Both the position numbers and the translations under genes were made by a program. A DNA stretch of 64,000 nt from an uncultured Sphingorhabdus sp. (GTDB taxonomy: Bacteria; Pseudomonadota; Alphaproteobacteria; Sphingomonadales; Sphingomonadaceae), in NCBI GenBank assembly GCA_947492905.1, contig CANLOL010000001.1, positions 536,578 to 600,577 of the forward strand, in the 5' to 3' direction. This document shows, one piece after another, positions 53,585-62,950 of the stretch. Below the pieces are notes generated by a model. That model was given only the letters and a program-made list of their open reading frames with translations, had not been told where the DNA came from and searched no databases. The stretch's first letter is position 1, and each line of letters opens with the position of its first letter.

Positions 53585-53758
53585 CTAGCAAGCAGTAGCG
53601 GTCTCATTATTGATAATGCGTTGCGCTAAAGGCATGCATTGACCGCATTGGAATTTGCAGCCCAGCTTGCGATAAGCCTTTTGTGGGCTGCTCGCACCGC
53701 CGCGAACTGCGTCGCGCACTTCTTTTTCCTTTAGGGCATTGCAAAAACAAACAATCAC
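53585..53758 (-). CDS. bfd: Bacterioferritin-associated ferredoxin Bfd
   Basis: 57-residue [2Fe-2S] ferredoxin that passes electrons to bacterioferritin to release iron. Cysteines at 4 and 6 in VIVCFCNAL and at 38 and 41 in GCKFQCGQC match the four E. coli Bfd ligands. The central DAVRGGASSPQKAYRKLGCK is the family surface that meets Bfr. Start is GTG at 53758, with AGGAG 6 bases before; no ATG in frame nearby. It is short and easily missed. bfr follows on the same strand. A Fur-like sequence is just upstream. Confidence 0.93.
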   Translation of the reverse strand: MIVCFCNALKEKEVRDAVRGGASSPQKAYRKLGCKFQCGQCMPLAQRIINNETATAC

Positions 53759-53797
53759 GTGATTCTCCTATTGAGATGCATTTGCAATAAAACAATT

Positions 53798-53812
53798 AAG
53801 AATGGTTCGCAA
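53798..53812. promoter_or_regulatory. Fur-like sequence upstream of bfd
   Basis: On the minus strand TTGCGAACCATTCTT resembles the left half of the feoA dyad (TGCGAA) with a degenerate right half (TTCtt). It lies about 40 bases before the bfd start. A second TTGCAA is nearby. Confidence 0.35.
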
Positions 53813-53856
53813 TAGTTATTATCGATAAATTTGAAAAAAGATTAATTGTTTAGAAC

Positions 53857-53886
53857 AAAAAAAAGAGGATGCCGAAGCACCCTCTC
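53857..53886 (-). terminator. Terminator of the TonB receptor with UUCG loop
   Basis: On the minus strand AGAGGGTGC pairs with GCATCCTCT around TTCG, followed by eight T. It lies about 30 bases after the receptor stop. Confidence 0.9.
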
Positions 53887-53912
53887 TCTTTAATTAGGAG
53901 TTTGACCTTATC

Positions 53913-56900
53913 TTAGAAAGATAGTGTCGCACCGAACTGAATCCGACGATCTGGAAGACCTTGGAAGCAGAGCAGGGCACCGCTGTTAACACAGCTTTGT
54001 GTGATGCGTGATTTGGTGATGTTAACGCCTTCAACGCCGATGTTTAGGAAGTCTGTGACATCATAGTTGATGCTGGCGTTTAGCTGGCCACGAGACTCTG
54101 TTACTGGCGGGAAGCCAAGTGTAGAGTTTAGTGTTGCACCAGCCGCTGTATCCAGCGTGCGGAAATCATCACGCCATGTGTAACGTGCACGGGCAGAGAG
54201 ACCAAATTTCTCATAATATAGAGTGATATTATAAGCATGAGGCGAGAAATCCAATAGACCTTGTACCCTTGTTACAGGCACTTCGATATTTGGATTAATT
54301 GCTTGGAAGATATCTTCACCACGACCAGAGTTAGAGTTGGTTGCTTCACCACCACTAAAGTCTTGATAGGTATAGTTTGCAATCACACCAAAACCAGATG
54401 CAAATCCTAATGTATCTTCAAATTGTGAAAGATCATATTGGAATGCAACCTCAATACCGGTTTGACGTGTTGTACCCGTATCGTTGATGGTTGTTAATAG
54501 CGGTGCACAGATACCATTACCTGGGACATCTGAAAGTACGTTACGACCCGCGATTGGGTTGAAAATACCGCCGCCTTCGCATGGATCAGTAATATCACGG
54601 AAGCCATTTGCATCTTCAAAAGGTTCATCCAATTGCGATACGAACAAGTTCGTACGCGATTTGTGGAAGAAACCGACGCTAATCACAGAAGCTGGTGCGA
54701 AGAAATATGATACTGAAGCATCATAAGAACGCACTGTTTCTGGTGCCAGGCTCGGGTTGCCCAAATTCACTGTGCTGTTACCACCCGTTGGGAAGTTCAA
54801 CGAAATGGATAGATCATCAAAGTCAGGACGGTTAATATCTTCGCCATAGCTGGCACGGAAAACTAAATTGTCCGTCGCTTCAAATATCACGTTAACGCGC
54901 GGTAGCAATTCTTGGTAATTACCGCGAATTATTTGCTCATCAACAACACCATTACCAATGGCATTACCAATAGATGTAATATTTGTGCTGACCCAACGCA
55001 AACCGAAGTTACCGCGTAAACGACCAGTTTCAAAGTTCACCTGACCATATACAGAGTGGGTTTCTTCCTCAACGCGGAAAGAAGCGCCTAAATTGTTTGT
55101 TGTATTAGGATCAAGATCACTCAGCAATCTACCGCCATTAGCAATAGCAGCTTGACCACCCGGTGTTGCATCAAGGACAGCTTGCAATTGTGCGAATACA
55201 TTTGCTTGGTCAGAGAATGAAAGATCAGGGTTGATCAACAAGAAGTTGCGGAAAGCCAATTCACGGCCATCAAATTCACCAAAATTATCTGGACCTTGAA
55301 CAAGCAAGTCAGCAAATTCAGTACCAAATGGACTATTTGCAATTGCGCCAGTACCAAAATTTGTTTCAATTTGCTGAAAATCGGTAGATGTGTCATTGTA
55401 GCGATAGCCAACATCAACAGAGCTGAATATACCGCCAATATCTTCGAGATCCAATGTGGTATCAAGACGGAATGCGGTTTCTCTATTTTCAGTACGGTTG
55501 TTGCCAGCTTGCACCTGATCTAACACCACATTAGCAGGATTTGTTAAATCTGCCACTGTCGGTGCAAATGGTGATGCAAAATCAACGCCAAATGTTAATG
55601 CGCCATCTGTCAAATCAAATATGAATGGTACACTATTATCATTGCTAGTGCCATCAAGTGGCGTTAGCGGATTTGGGTTGATGAAGTTCAACTGAGTGCT
55701 GAGGTTAGGATTGGTTGTATTAGAGATTGCACGCGAACCTTCGATACGAGCAGTAAATCTGCCTGATTCGAATTCCGTGCCCAAACGATACACTTGGCTA
55801 TTCGTTACACGAGCACCAACATCACCAGAGAAACGCAAGTTTGGATCATCATCATCCTGTGCAAGATTGGGTTGAATAGTACCCGTTAAAGCGGCTTGAA
55901 TGCTGCCTAAAGCAACACCGTCTAATGAACCAAAATCAACCGTTTCGAAAGTATCAGGAACATTGATTGTATCAACGGCACTAACACCAGAACCTTGGAT
56001 ACGCGAGCTATCTTGTGTACGGGTCTGATCATTGATGATCGTATCAAAGAAGAATGATAGATTATCATTGGGTGCCCATTCTAAAGTACCAGCAAAGTTG
56101 ATGGTCTCAAACTCAAAATTTTCAGTCTCTTGGTTTAAGAATTGAATACCAAGGAATGGAAAATCAGGGCCAGGAAGCCCAGCAGCCGTTACTGATCCAT
56201 TAGCATTAATCAAATTGTCACGGTCAACACGTGGACGGAATGATGTAGCTTCAAGCTCTGTATAGCTGCCGCTTAATACGATACCGATTTCACCAGCACC
56301 TGTTTCCCAAATATCCCCGAAGCTTCCAGAAATTCTTGGTGAAATAGTGTCAGATAATTCGCTATATTCCCCTTGCACACGCAAAGAAAGAATACGATCG
56401 GTTAAATCTAACGGACGAATGGTACGAAGATTAATTGTACCACCAACAGCACCTTCAATAGTTTTCGCTTCAGGGGCTTTAATTACCTCAACCGAAGCAA
56501 TAATTGCGGGGTTAATATCTTCAAAGCTAATACCGCCGCGGCCAACACCAGCGCTCAATGTTGAAACATCGTTAATTGCGATGCGGTTATCATTGGTACC
56601 GCGAATTTGAACGCCTGTACCAACACCGGCTGTACGTGTAATTTGAACGCCGGTCACATTTTCCAAAACCTCAGCAAGGTTTTGATCGGGAAGCTTACCA
56701 ATATCTTCCGCCTGAATAATCTCTACAAGACTATCTGCATTACGCTTTTCGTTAAGTGCGCTTTCCAATGAGCTACGAATGCCGCTAACGACAATCACAT
56801 CTTCTTCCTCTTCAGCTGCTACTTCAGCTTCTTGTGCCATTGCCGCGGACGGCATCGCACTAGCAGCTATAAGAACGCTAGTGGAGGCGGTAAGCCAACA

Positions 56901-56936
56901 CGCGGTCTTAATTGATTTCTTAGTGAAATTTTTCAT
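53913..56936 (-). CDS. TonB-dependent receptor, carbohydrate-type
   Basis: 1007-residue outer-membrane receptor. Signal peptide ends near AMA-Q (34/35). The plug domain begins VIVVSGIRSSLESALNEKR and contains LPDQNLAEVLENVTGVQITR, SVEVIKAPEAKTIEGAVGGTINLRT; the barrel ends FGATLSF with a terminal phenylalanine. The VVSGIR...SLESAL start and IAEALQR-like block are found in sphingomonad and Caulobacter receptors for sugars and oligosaccharides rather than siderophores. Its opposite-strand neighbour across the regulatory gap is a secreted lyase, supporting uptake of a polysaccharide product. Confidence 0.92.
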   Translation of the reverse strand: MKNFTKKSIKTACWLTASTSVLIAASAMPSAAMAQEAEVAAEEEEDVIVVSGIRSSLESALNEKRNADSLVEIIQAEDIGKLPDQNLAEVLENVTGVQITRTAGVGTGVQIRGTNDNRIAINDVSTLSAGVGRGGISFEDINPAIIASVEVIKAPEAKTIEGAVGGTINLRTIRPLDLTDRILSLRVQGEYSELSDTISPRISGSFGDIWETGAGEIGIVLSGSYTELEATSFRPRVDRDNLINANGSVTAAGLPGPDFPFLGIQFLNQETENFEFETINFAGTLEWAPNDNLSFFFDTIINDQTRTQDSSRIQGSGVSAVDTINVPDTFETVDFGSLDGVALGSIQAALTGTIQPNLAQDDDDPNLRFSGDVGARVTNSQVYRLGTEFESGRFTARIEGSRAISNTTNPNLSTQLNFINPNPLTPLDGTSNDNSVPFIFDLTDGALTFGVDFASPFAPTVADLTNPANVVLDQVQAGNNRTENRETAFRLDTTLDLEDIGGIFSSVDVGYRYNDTSTDFQQIETNFGTGAIANSPFGTEFADLLVQGPDNFGEFDGRELAFRNFLLINPDLSFSDQANVFAQLQAVLDATPGGQAAIANGGRLLSDLDPNTTNNLGASFRVEEETHSVYGQVNFETGRLRGNFGLRWVSTNITSIGNAIGNGVVDEQIIRGNYQELLPRVNVIFEATDNLVFRASYGEDINRPDFDDLSISLNFPTGGNSTVNLGNPSLAPETVRSYDASVSYFFAPASVISVGFFHKSRTNLFVSQLDEPFEDANGFRDITDPCEGGGIFNPIAGRNVLSDVPGNGICAPLLTTINDTGTTRQTGIEVAFQYDLSQFEDTLGFASGFGVIANYTYQDFSGGEATNSNSGRGEDIFQAINPNIEVPVTRVQGLLDFSPHAYNITLYYEKFGLSARARYTWRDDFRTLDTAAGATLNSTLGFPPVTESRGQLNASINYDVTDFLNIGVEGVNITKSRITQSCVNSGALLCFQGLPDRRIQFGATLSF

Positions 56937-57511
56937 TCTGTTCTCCCATTAATGAATTTTTTTTCATAGATACTGCATCATTTGGCGTGCAATTTATTCA
57001 ATGATTTAGTGTAAACTAGGTCTTTACAAAAATGACCTTTTAGCATCCCCAAACTTATTATTACCCTCATGACCAATCACAGACTGCACTAATTACACGA
57101 TTAGTGTCAACCAATAACTATAAATTACAACCAAATTGGTAGTATAAATTGGTATAGGTGATATTCTTGCCACATTAAGCTTGGCGTAATAGATTAGTTT
57201 CATACTTTGACATTAGAAAAATATATATCATATTATCAATATGTTAAACTATGATTATGAATTTTCAATATAGCCATCTTTTAACATTTATTGCGATGCA
57301 AATGATGGAGATAAAAATCCTAAAAATAGTGCTTAAAGGTAATAAACAAGGAAATTGATATAACCAAAATACCAATTTTCCTGTTAATTGGTAACCATTA
57401 ATTGGTGTTTATTGGTATAATCATAAGCTAAATAAGGTATTATGAAGATCTTTAGTTTGGTTTGTAACTATTTAATTTGACAGGGTTTTGAAGAGGGTAT
57501 TAACTACAGCA
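56937..57511. promoter_or_regulatory. Regulatory gap with repeated ATTGGTA half-sites
   Basis: 575-bp gene-free, very AT-rich region between divergent receptor and lyase genes. ATTGGTA-type elements occur at least six times: ATTGGT (minus) about 57113, ATTGGTA at 57135-57141 and 57149-57155, an exact inverted pair TACCAATT...AATTGGTA at 57370-57393, ATTGGT at 57401, and ATTGGTA at 57411. ATTGGTA/TACCAAT is the half-site of FadR-subfamily GntR operators such as UxuR/ExuR. No coding frame of note. Confidence 0.55.
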
Positions 57512-58414
57512 ATGACGAAATTATATATAATCAGCCTTGCTGCACTTTCTATTGCCTCTGTACCATTGGCGGCGGAATCATTTACGCCAAAACTAAATAA
57601 TCATCTTGCCTCTGATGGCGTTGATAAGGGGCTAGACAGCTATGCTATTATACAAAAAGCTTTTGGCCGTAGGGCAATAGAATCCCCTGACTTATATGAT
57701 GAAAACCATAATGATCTATTGCATATTATAGAAGATGAGGATGATATAGTCGGGCCTCATTTTATATTTCTGGCGCATCGTGATGATGATAAAGACCGGG
57801 ATAAAGACTTCACAGATAGGCAGCGTAACGAGATTAAGGTTTATGATAAATCCAATGATAGTTTGAAAGCTTATGAAAATGAAGTGATGCAATATCGCTG
57901 GAAATTTAAGATTGATGATGATTTTGAATTTTCCAAAAACTTCACGCATTTTTTTCAGATTAAAGCCAAAAATGTGAGCAAAAACCCCAATCCCAAAGAT
58001 AGCGATAAATTTCCAATTCTCACAATATCGGGCGCTGATAGAGGTGCGCGTGGGAATATATTCCAACTGCGCCATAGCCCTAGTCTGGATGAAAATGGCA
58101 ATAGAAGCAAATTTCAATCCCTAGTCCAAAAAGATATGACTCTATTTACGGGGCAATGGATCGAATTTCTTGTACAAATCTCTTATAAAGAAGAAGGGCA
58201 GTTAATCTTTCAGGCCAAGAATCTAGAAACTGGCGCATTATTGGTAGATTATAAAAATGATAATCTTGATATGTGGCGGGGTGAGGCAGATGATGATTTT
58301 TCTCGCCCAAAGTGGGGCATATATAGATCGCTCAAAAATAAGGAAAGCCTACGTAGCGCAGAAGAAAAGGCGCGCTTTGCTGATTTTTCTATTGCTAAAG
58401 GCATTATTGAATAA
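57512..58414 (+). CDS. Secreted polysaccharide lyase-like protein
   Basis: 300 residues from the ATG at 57512 (a TTG at 57488 would add eight). Signal peptide about 1-20 (IISLAALSIASVPLAA). The body has RQRNEIKVYDKS, QYRWKFKIDDDFEFSKNFTHFFQIKA and PKWGIYRS, matching the jelly-roll polysaccharide lyase domain PF14099 (heparin lyase I and glucuronan lyase relatives). Such enzymes cleave uronic-acid polysaccharides by beta-elimination. Conserved His and Tyr positions of the active site cannot be assigned confidently. It faces the TonB receptor across a repeat-rich gap. Confidence 0.7.
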   Translation: MTKLYIISLAALSIASVPLAAESFTPKLNNHLASDGVDKGLDSYAIIQKAFGRRAIESPDLYDENHNDLLHIIEDEDDIVGPHFIFLAHRDDDKDRDKDFTDRQRNEIKVYDKSNDSLKAYENEVMQYRWKFKIDDDFEFSKNFTHFFQIKAKNVSKNPNPKDSDKFPILTISGADRGARGNIFQLRHSPSLDENGNRSKFQSLVQKDMTLFTGQWIEFLVQISYKEEGQLIFQAKNLETGALLVDYKNDNLDMWRGEADDDFSRPKWGIYRSLKNKESLRSAEEKARFADFSIAKGIIE

Positions 58415-58466
58415 AAGCTAAATTCAGCATGCCTTTGGACGGCTATAAATAAATTTCAACGCTGTA

Positions 58467-60836
58467 TCATTCTACTTCGACCTTAGTTGGCATAGCGGCG
58501 GCGGGCGTTTTGCTCTTTATGGCCGATGTTAAATTAAAGCTACTACGCGCGCGAATATCCTCGGCAGATGCCCCTATCATTATATCAAAACGCCCTGCTT
58601 CAACGCCCCAACTTCCATCTTTTTGGTAATAAGTAAGCTGCTCTGGTGTCAGCGTAAATGTCACTTTACGGCTTTGACCGGGGGTAATTGTCATACGCTT
58701 AAAACCGCGCAGCATCATTTTGGGCTGCGCTTGCCTAGAGACTAGATCGCGCAAATAAAGCTGTACTGTTTCGTCTCCCGCTCTTGCACCATTATTGGTT
58801 AGCGTAACCGATATTTTTATATCACCATCAGGATCAAGCGTTTTGCTACTGACGTTCAAATCCCCGATCTTAATATCGCCATAGGATAATCCATGGCCAA
58901 ATGGGAATAGCTGCGTGATTGGCAGATCTTTGAATCTATTGCTATCTTTCACAGGGTCTGGATCAGCGGGTCGGCCGGCTGGATATTCACCATAGCTATA
59001 TGGAACAGCGCCCGTTGTTCGCGGAAATGCAATGGGCAATTTCCCGCCCGGAGCTGCTCGGCCAAAGACGATATCCGCCACCGCAGGGCCTGCTTCATTG
59101 CCCAAAAACCAAGTCATTAATATGGCATCGGCATCGCGTGCTAGATCAGGGATAGCCATTGGACGGCCACCCGTTAGCAATATTATGACCGGCTTGCCTG
59201 CTTCCTTAGCGGCTGCGATCACTTGTTTTGATAGCGCGCGCTGGCTCATCGGCATTTCTAATGTGGAATTGCTGCGCGCTTCGCCAGATTTATCAAAATC
59301 TTCTCCAACCACAAGGAATATGACATCATTATTCTTCGCCAATTCAACGGCCTGAGCAATGCCGCTTAAATCTTCGTTGAGCGGGGATGCACCTTCGGCA
59401 TAGCTGACCGTGGCATTTTGCGCTGCCCCTGCTTTAATACCATCAAATATAGAGATAGTCTCAGCTTTATCACCGCGCGCGCGCCATGACCCTAATTGGC
59501 TTTGCGTGTCTTTGGCGAGTGCGCCAATCACAGCAATTTTTTGGGCATTGGCGGCAACCGGCAATATATTTGCCTCATTTTTCAAAAGCACCATAGAGCG
59601 CAACGCCACTTCATGGGCCGCTTTGCGATGTTCTGCGGATCGGATGAGTGCTTTTTCGGCGGCTACATCATGATAGGCCATAGGATTGTCAAATAATCCA
59701 AGCTTTTCTTTGGCGGTCAAGATATTGCGCACAGCATTGTCAACATGCACCATCAAGCTAGGGTTTTTTGCGACTGCTTTTGCCAAATCATCAGCAAAAA
59801 CTAAGCTCATCATATCCATATCAACGCCTGCACTTACGGCTAATGCCCCTGCATCAGCACGGCTAGCCGCCACCCCATGATTGATGAGTTCGGCGATGGC
59901 ATTCCAATCGCTGACCAACATGCCTTCAAAGCCCCATTTGGCCCGCAATGTGCCATTTATCAGATCGGCATTGCCCGTGGTGGGTTCTCCGCCAATATCG
60001 TTAAATGCTGTCATATAACTGCCAGTGCCAGCCTTCATAGCCGCATAAAAGGGCGGCAGATAGATTTCGTGCAAGGCCCGTTCGCTAATTTCCGCTGATC
60101 CATAGTCACGCCCACCAATGGGTGCGCCATAGGCTCCAAAATGCTTTGCAGTGGCCATCATTGTACCCGCGCCATCCAACTTATCACCTTGATAGCCGCG
60201 CACTTGCGCTGCGGCCATGATGCTGCCCAAAAATGCATCCTCGCCGCTGCCCTCGACAACTCTGCCCCAACGCGGGTCACGCGCCACATCTATCATCGGT
60301 GCAAATGTCCAATGCAAACCACTATTGGAAGCTTCAATGGCTGAAACACGCGCTGTTTTTTCCCACTGTTCAGGCTCCCATGATGAAGCAATAGCAATAG
60401 GAACAGGGAATATGGTGCGATATCCATGCACAACATCCATTGCAAATAATAATGGTATTTTTAAGCGGCTTTCCTCGGTTGCAACTCTTTGCAATTCGCG
60501 TAATGGCTCTGCGCCTGCGACATGTAAATAAGAACCAACACGTCCAGAACGAACGCGGTTTAATTCATCGGGCGTAAGTTTGCTGTTCAATGTTTTGGAA
60601 CGGCCACCGGCGGCTTGCGTTAATTGCCCAGTTTTTTCCTCTAATGTCATTTGCGCCAACAAGGCTTCTACGCGGGCACTGGCTTGCGTTGGAACGGGCG
60701 CTGCAATGCTCATAACGCTGGCTTCCTCTACAATATGAGACGCCTCTGGCCCTGGGTCTTGATCTTGCGCGCTAGCGGGCGCTGCCCATGCAAGGGCTAA
60801 GGCCGAAACGGAATGCATTGCAAAGCGAATTTTCAT
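58467..60836 (-). CDS. bglX: Periplasmic beta-glucosidase, glycoside hydrolase family 3
   Basis: 789 residues. Signal peptide to about residue 23 (ASA-Q). The (beta/alpha)8 domain holds KHF (231-233) and the nucleophile Asp310 in GMLVSDWNAI; the alpha/beta-sandwich domain includes VVGEDFDKSGEARS, with a likely acid/base glutamate; a fibronectin-III-like domain ends the protein. GH3 BglX enzymes release glucose from beta-linked oligosaccharides in the periplasm. The start at 60836 is supported by GGAGAG; an upstream 12-codon extension is not. Between the lyase-like gene and gntK. Confidence 0.93.
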   Translation of the reverse strand: MKIRFAMHSVSALALAWAAPASAQDQDPGPEASHIVEEASVMSIAAPVPTQASARVEALLAQMTLEEKTGQLTQAAGGRSKTLNSKLTPDELNRVRSGRVGSYLHVAGAEPLRELQRVATEESRLKIPLLFAMDVVHGYRTIFPVPIAIASSWEPEQWEKTARVSAIEASNSGLHWTFAPMIDVARDPRWGRVVEGSGEDAFLGSIMAAAQVRGYQGDKLDGAGTMMATAKHFGAYGAPIGGRDYGSAEISERALHEIYLPPFYAAMKAGTGSYMTAFNDIGGEPTTGNADLINGTLRAKWGFEGMLVSDWNAIAELINHGVAASRADAGALAVSAGVDMDMMSLVFADDLAKAVAKNPSLMVHVDNAVRNILTAKEKLGLFDNPMAYHDVAAEKALIRSAEHRKAAHEVALRSMVLLKNEANILPVAANAQKIAVIGALAKDTQSQLGSWRARGDKAETISIFDGIKAGAAQNATVSYAEGASPLNEDLSGIAQAVELAKNNDVIFLVVGEDFDKSGEARSNSTLEMPMSQRALSKQVIAAAKEAGKPVIILLTGGRPMAIPDLARDADAILMTWFLGNEAGPAVADIVFGRAAPGGKLPIAFPRTTGAVPYSYGEYPAGRPADPDPVKDSNRFKDLPITQLFPFGHGLSYGDIKIGDLNVSSKTLDPDGDIKISVTLTNNGARAGDETVQLYLRDLVSRQAQPKMMLRGFKRMTITPGQSRKVTFTLTPEQLTYYQKDGSWGVEAGRFDIMIGASAEDIRARSSFNLTSAIKSKTPAAAMPTKVEVE

Positions 60837-60932
60837 AATTTCTCTCCATAGTCTATGAAGCACCATAAACATAAGACTTGCCGCAAGACAAGGTTGTCAT
60901 TTATGCATGAGCCAATCTAGCAAAGGATATTT

Positions 60933-61442
60933 ATGTTGGGTAATGAGACCAACCAATTAATCATCATCATGGGTGTGTCGGGCAGTGGTAAATCGACTAT
61001 TGCAGCTTCATTATCGCATAGGCAAAATTGGCCAATGATAGAGGGTGATGATTTGCATCCTGAAGAAAATATTGAAAAAATGGCGCGGGGGCAAGCGCTG
61101 ACTAATGATGATCGCATGCCGTGGCTGGATGCGATAGCCGATGCGGTAAATAATCAACCCTTGGGGCCCAATATCCTTGCTTGTTCTGCATTAAATAACG
61201 CCGTAAGAGCACGATTAATAGAGGGAATAAAGCGCCCTTGCCGATGGATATTGCTGAATGTACCAGCCTCTATTGTAGAACAACGCTTAACAGAACGAGA
61301 GGGTCATTTTATGAATCCGTCTCTATTGTCCTCGCAATTTGATGCGCTAGAAATTCCAGAAGATGCATTGCAAATGGATGCTACATTAGCACCTTCGCAG
61401 ATATGCGATAATATCATGAAAGCGCTATTGAACACGCCCTAA
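60933..61442 (+). CDS. gntK: Gluconokinase
   Basis: 169-residue cytosolic kinase making 6-phosphogluconate from gluconate for the Entner-Doudoroff or pentose phosphate pathway. P-loop GVSGSGKST at 14-22; EGDDLHPEENIEKMARGQALTNDDRMPWLDAI is the family core; ACSALNNAVRARL and GHFMNPSLLSSQFDALE complete the match. It converges with the GntP-type permease gene (4-base gap), giving a gluconate uptake and activation pair on opposite strands. Confidence 0.95.
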   Translation: MLGNETNQLIIIMGVSGSGKSTIAASLSHRQNWPMIEGDDLHPEENIEKMARGQALTNDDRMPWLDAIADAVNNQPLGPNILACSALNNAVRARLIEGIKRPCRWILLNVPASIVEQRLTEREGHFMNPSLLSSQFDALEIPEDALQMDATLAPSQICDNIMKALLNTP

Positions 61443-61446
61443 ACCA

Positions 61447-62805
61447 TTAAACAAATGGATATAGGATTAGCGCAACCAATAGGCCAGTAAAGCCCGTTAT
61501 CGTGGAACTGATGGTCCAGCTTTTAAATGTCTCTGGTGTGCTTAATCCAAAATAGCGGTTAATCAGCCAAAAGCCGCTATCATTCACATGGCTGAATGCT
61601 GTTGCACCGCCAGCTATGGCGACGGCTACTAGTGCAAGTTGTGGTTGGGTTAATGCTGCGGCTGAGGCAATTGGAAAGGTCAGGCTTGCTGCTGTAATCA
61701 TGGCTGCTGTTGCAGACCCTTGCGCCATACGGAGCAGCAAGGCGATTATAAAACCGCATAATATAGGCGTGAATCCCGCTGCTAAGGCAATATCGGCTAG
61801 CGACTTTCCAGCGCCCGTATCAACCAACACTTGTTTAAAAGCACCGCCCGCGCCCGTGACCAATAAAACAACGCCGACAGGTTCGAGCGATTTTTCAATA
61901 GCTTTGCGCAATGCTGCTTTGTCTGCATCATTGGTTGGTCGTAATATAAAAAAAGCAGCGCCGCATGCGATAAGCAATGCAACCACTGGAATCCCAGCCA
62001 TAGATATAATATCCAGCATTAGGCCAGACTTTATTCCGATAGGCTCAGCAACAGCACCGCATATTATGAGCAACAGAGGAAGCAGCACGAGCATGAGCGC
62101 CGTTTTTGCGACTTTAGGATTAAATTCGCCGCTATCATCTGCTGCGGATGAAATTTTTAGCGGATTACCCATTGGCAGCCATCCTTTGCGCTGCGCATAA
62201 TGTGCATATATCGGCCCGCCCAATAATGCAGCAGGCACGCCAGCAATCAGACCAAATAGCATGACCCAACCAAGATCAACGCCCAATTGCTGCGCCACGG
62301 CTATTGGCCCAGGTGTAGGGGGTATAAAGGCATGGGCGGCGGCTAAGCCTGCTAATAAAGGCAAGCCAAAAGCCAATGGTGCCATTTTGAATTTTTTTGC
62401 AAATGCTAGAATGAGCGGAAATAATATTATGAAGGCTACATCAAAAAATACGGGGATGGCGATTATCACGCCAACAATTCCAAGCGCCCAACGCGTTGCT
62501 TTTGATCCTGTATTTTGAGTTACATAGCGCGCTAATGCGCTAATCCCGCCGCCATGCTCAACCAATATACCAAACATTGCCCCCAAACCAATTACGGCGG
62601 CAATCCCGCCCAATGTCCCGCCTAAGCCTTTTGATACGGCCTCAATCGCGGCTGGCGGGGCTAGTCCTGCACCAATGGCGGCGGCTATTGATGCGATAAT
62701 GAGGGCTGGAAATGGATGCATGCGCGCTCGCATGATTAAAACCAACAATGCTACAATGCTAAACAGCATCGATATTAATGGCCTATTGTCTATAATCCAA
62801 TCCAT
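61447..62805 (-). CDS. GntP-family gluconate permease
   Basis: 452-residue inner-membrane transporter of the GntP family with about 12-14 hydrophobic segments. Characteristic stretches: ALGIVGVIIAIPVFFDVAFIILFPL, AAHAFIPPTPGPIAVAQQLGVDLGWV, RMAQGSATAAMITAAS, and HVNDSGFWLINRYFGLSTPETFKSWT. These recur across gluconate, fructuronate and related acid permeases, so gluconate is inferred mainly from the convergent gntK. Starts ATG at 62805. Confidence 0.92.
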   Translation of the reverse strand: MDWIIDNRPLISMLFSIVALLVLIMRARMHPFPALIIASIAAAIGAGLAPPAAIEAVSKGLGGTLGGIAAVIGLGAMFGILVEHGGGISALARYVTQNTGSKATRWALGIVGVIIAIPVFFDVAFIILFPLILAFAKKFKMAPLAFGLPLLAGLAAAHAFIPPTPGPIAVAQQLGVDLGWVMLFGLIAGVPAALLGGPIYAHYAQRKGWLPMGNPLKISSAADDSGEFNPKVAKTALMLVLLPLLLIICGAVAEPIGIKSGLMLDIISMAGIPVVALLIACGAAFFILRPTNDADKAALRKAIEKSLEPVGVVLLVTGAGGAFKQVLVDTGAGKSLADIALAAGFTPILCGFIIALLLRMAQGSATAAMITAASLTFPIASAAALTQPQLALVAVAIAGGATAFSHVNDSGFWLINRYFGLSTPETFKSWTISSTITGFTGLLVALILYPFV

Positions 62806-62950
62806 GCCTGCTCCTCTTGCGTGGCATTGCCATATTAAATTTATTCGGTCAAATCCCTCCTATTGCGGCCTATTGCCTGTCATTTATGCTCGACATCAAT
62901 AATGCATTAGATTAGCAATATGTCCTGATATATCTTTAGGAGTTTAGGTA

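Noticed and set aside
53607-53795. 62-residue frame opposite/overlapping bfd
   Set aside because: It is another frame of the bfd region; only the GTG frame shows the Bfd cysteines and a ribosome-binding site.
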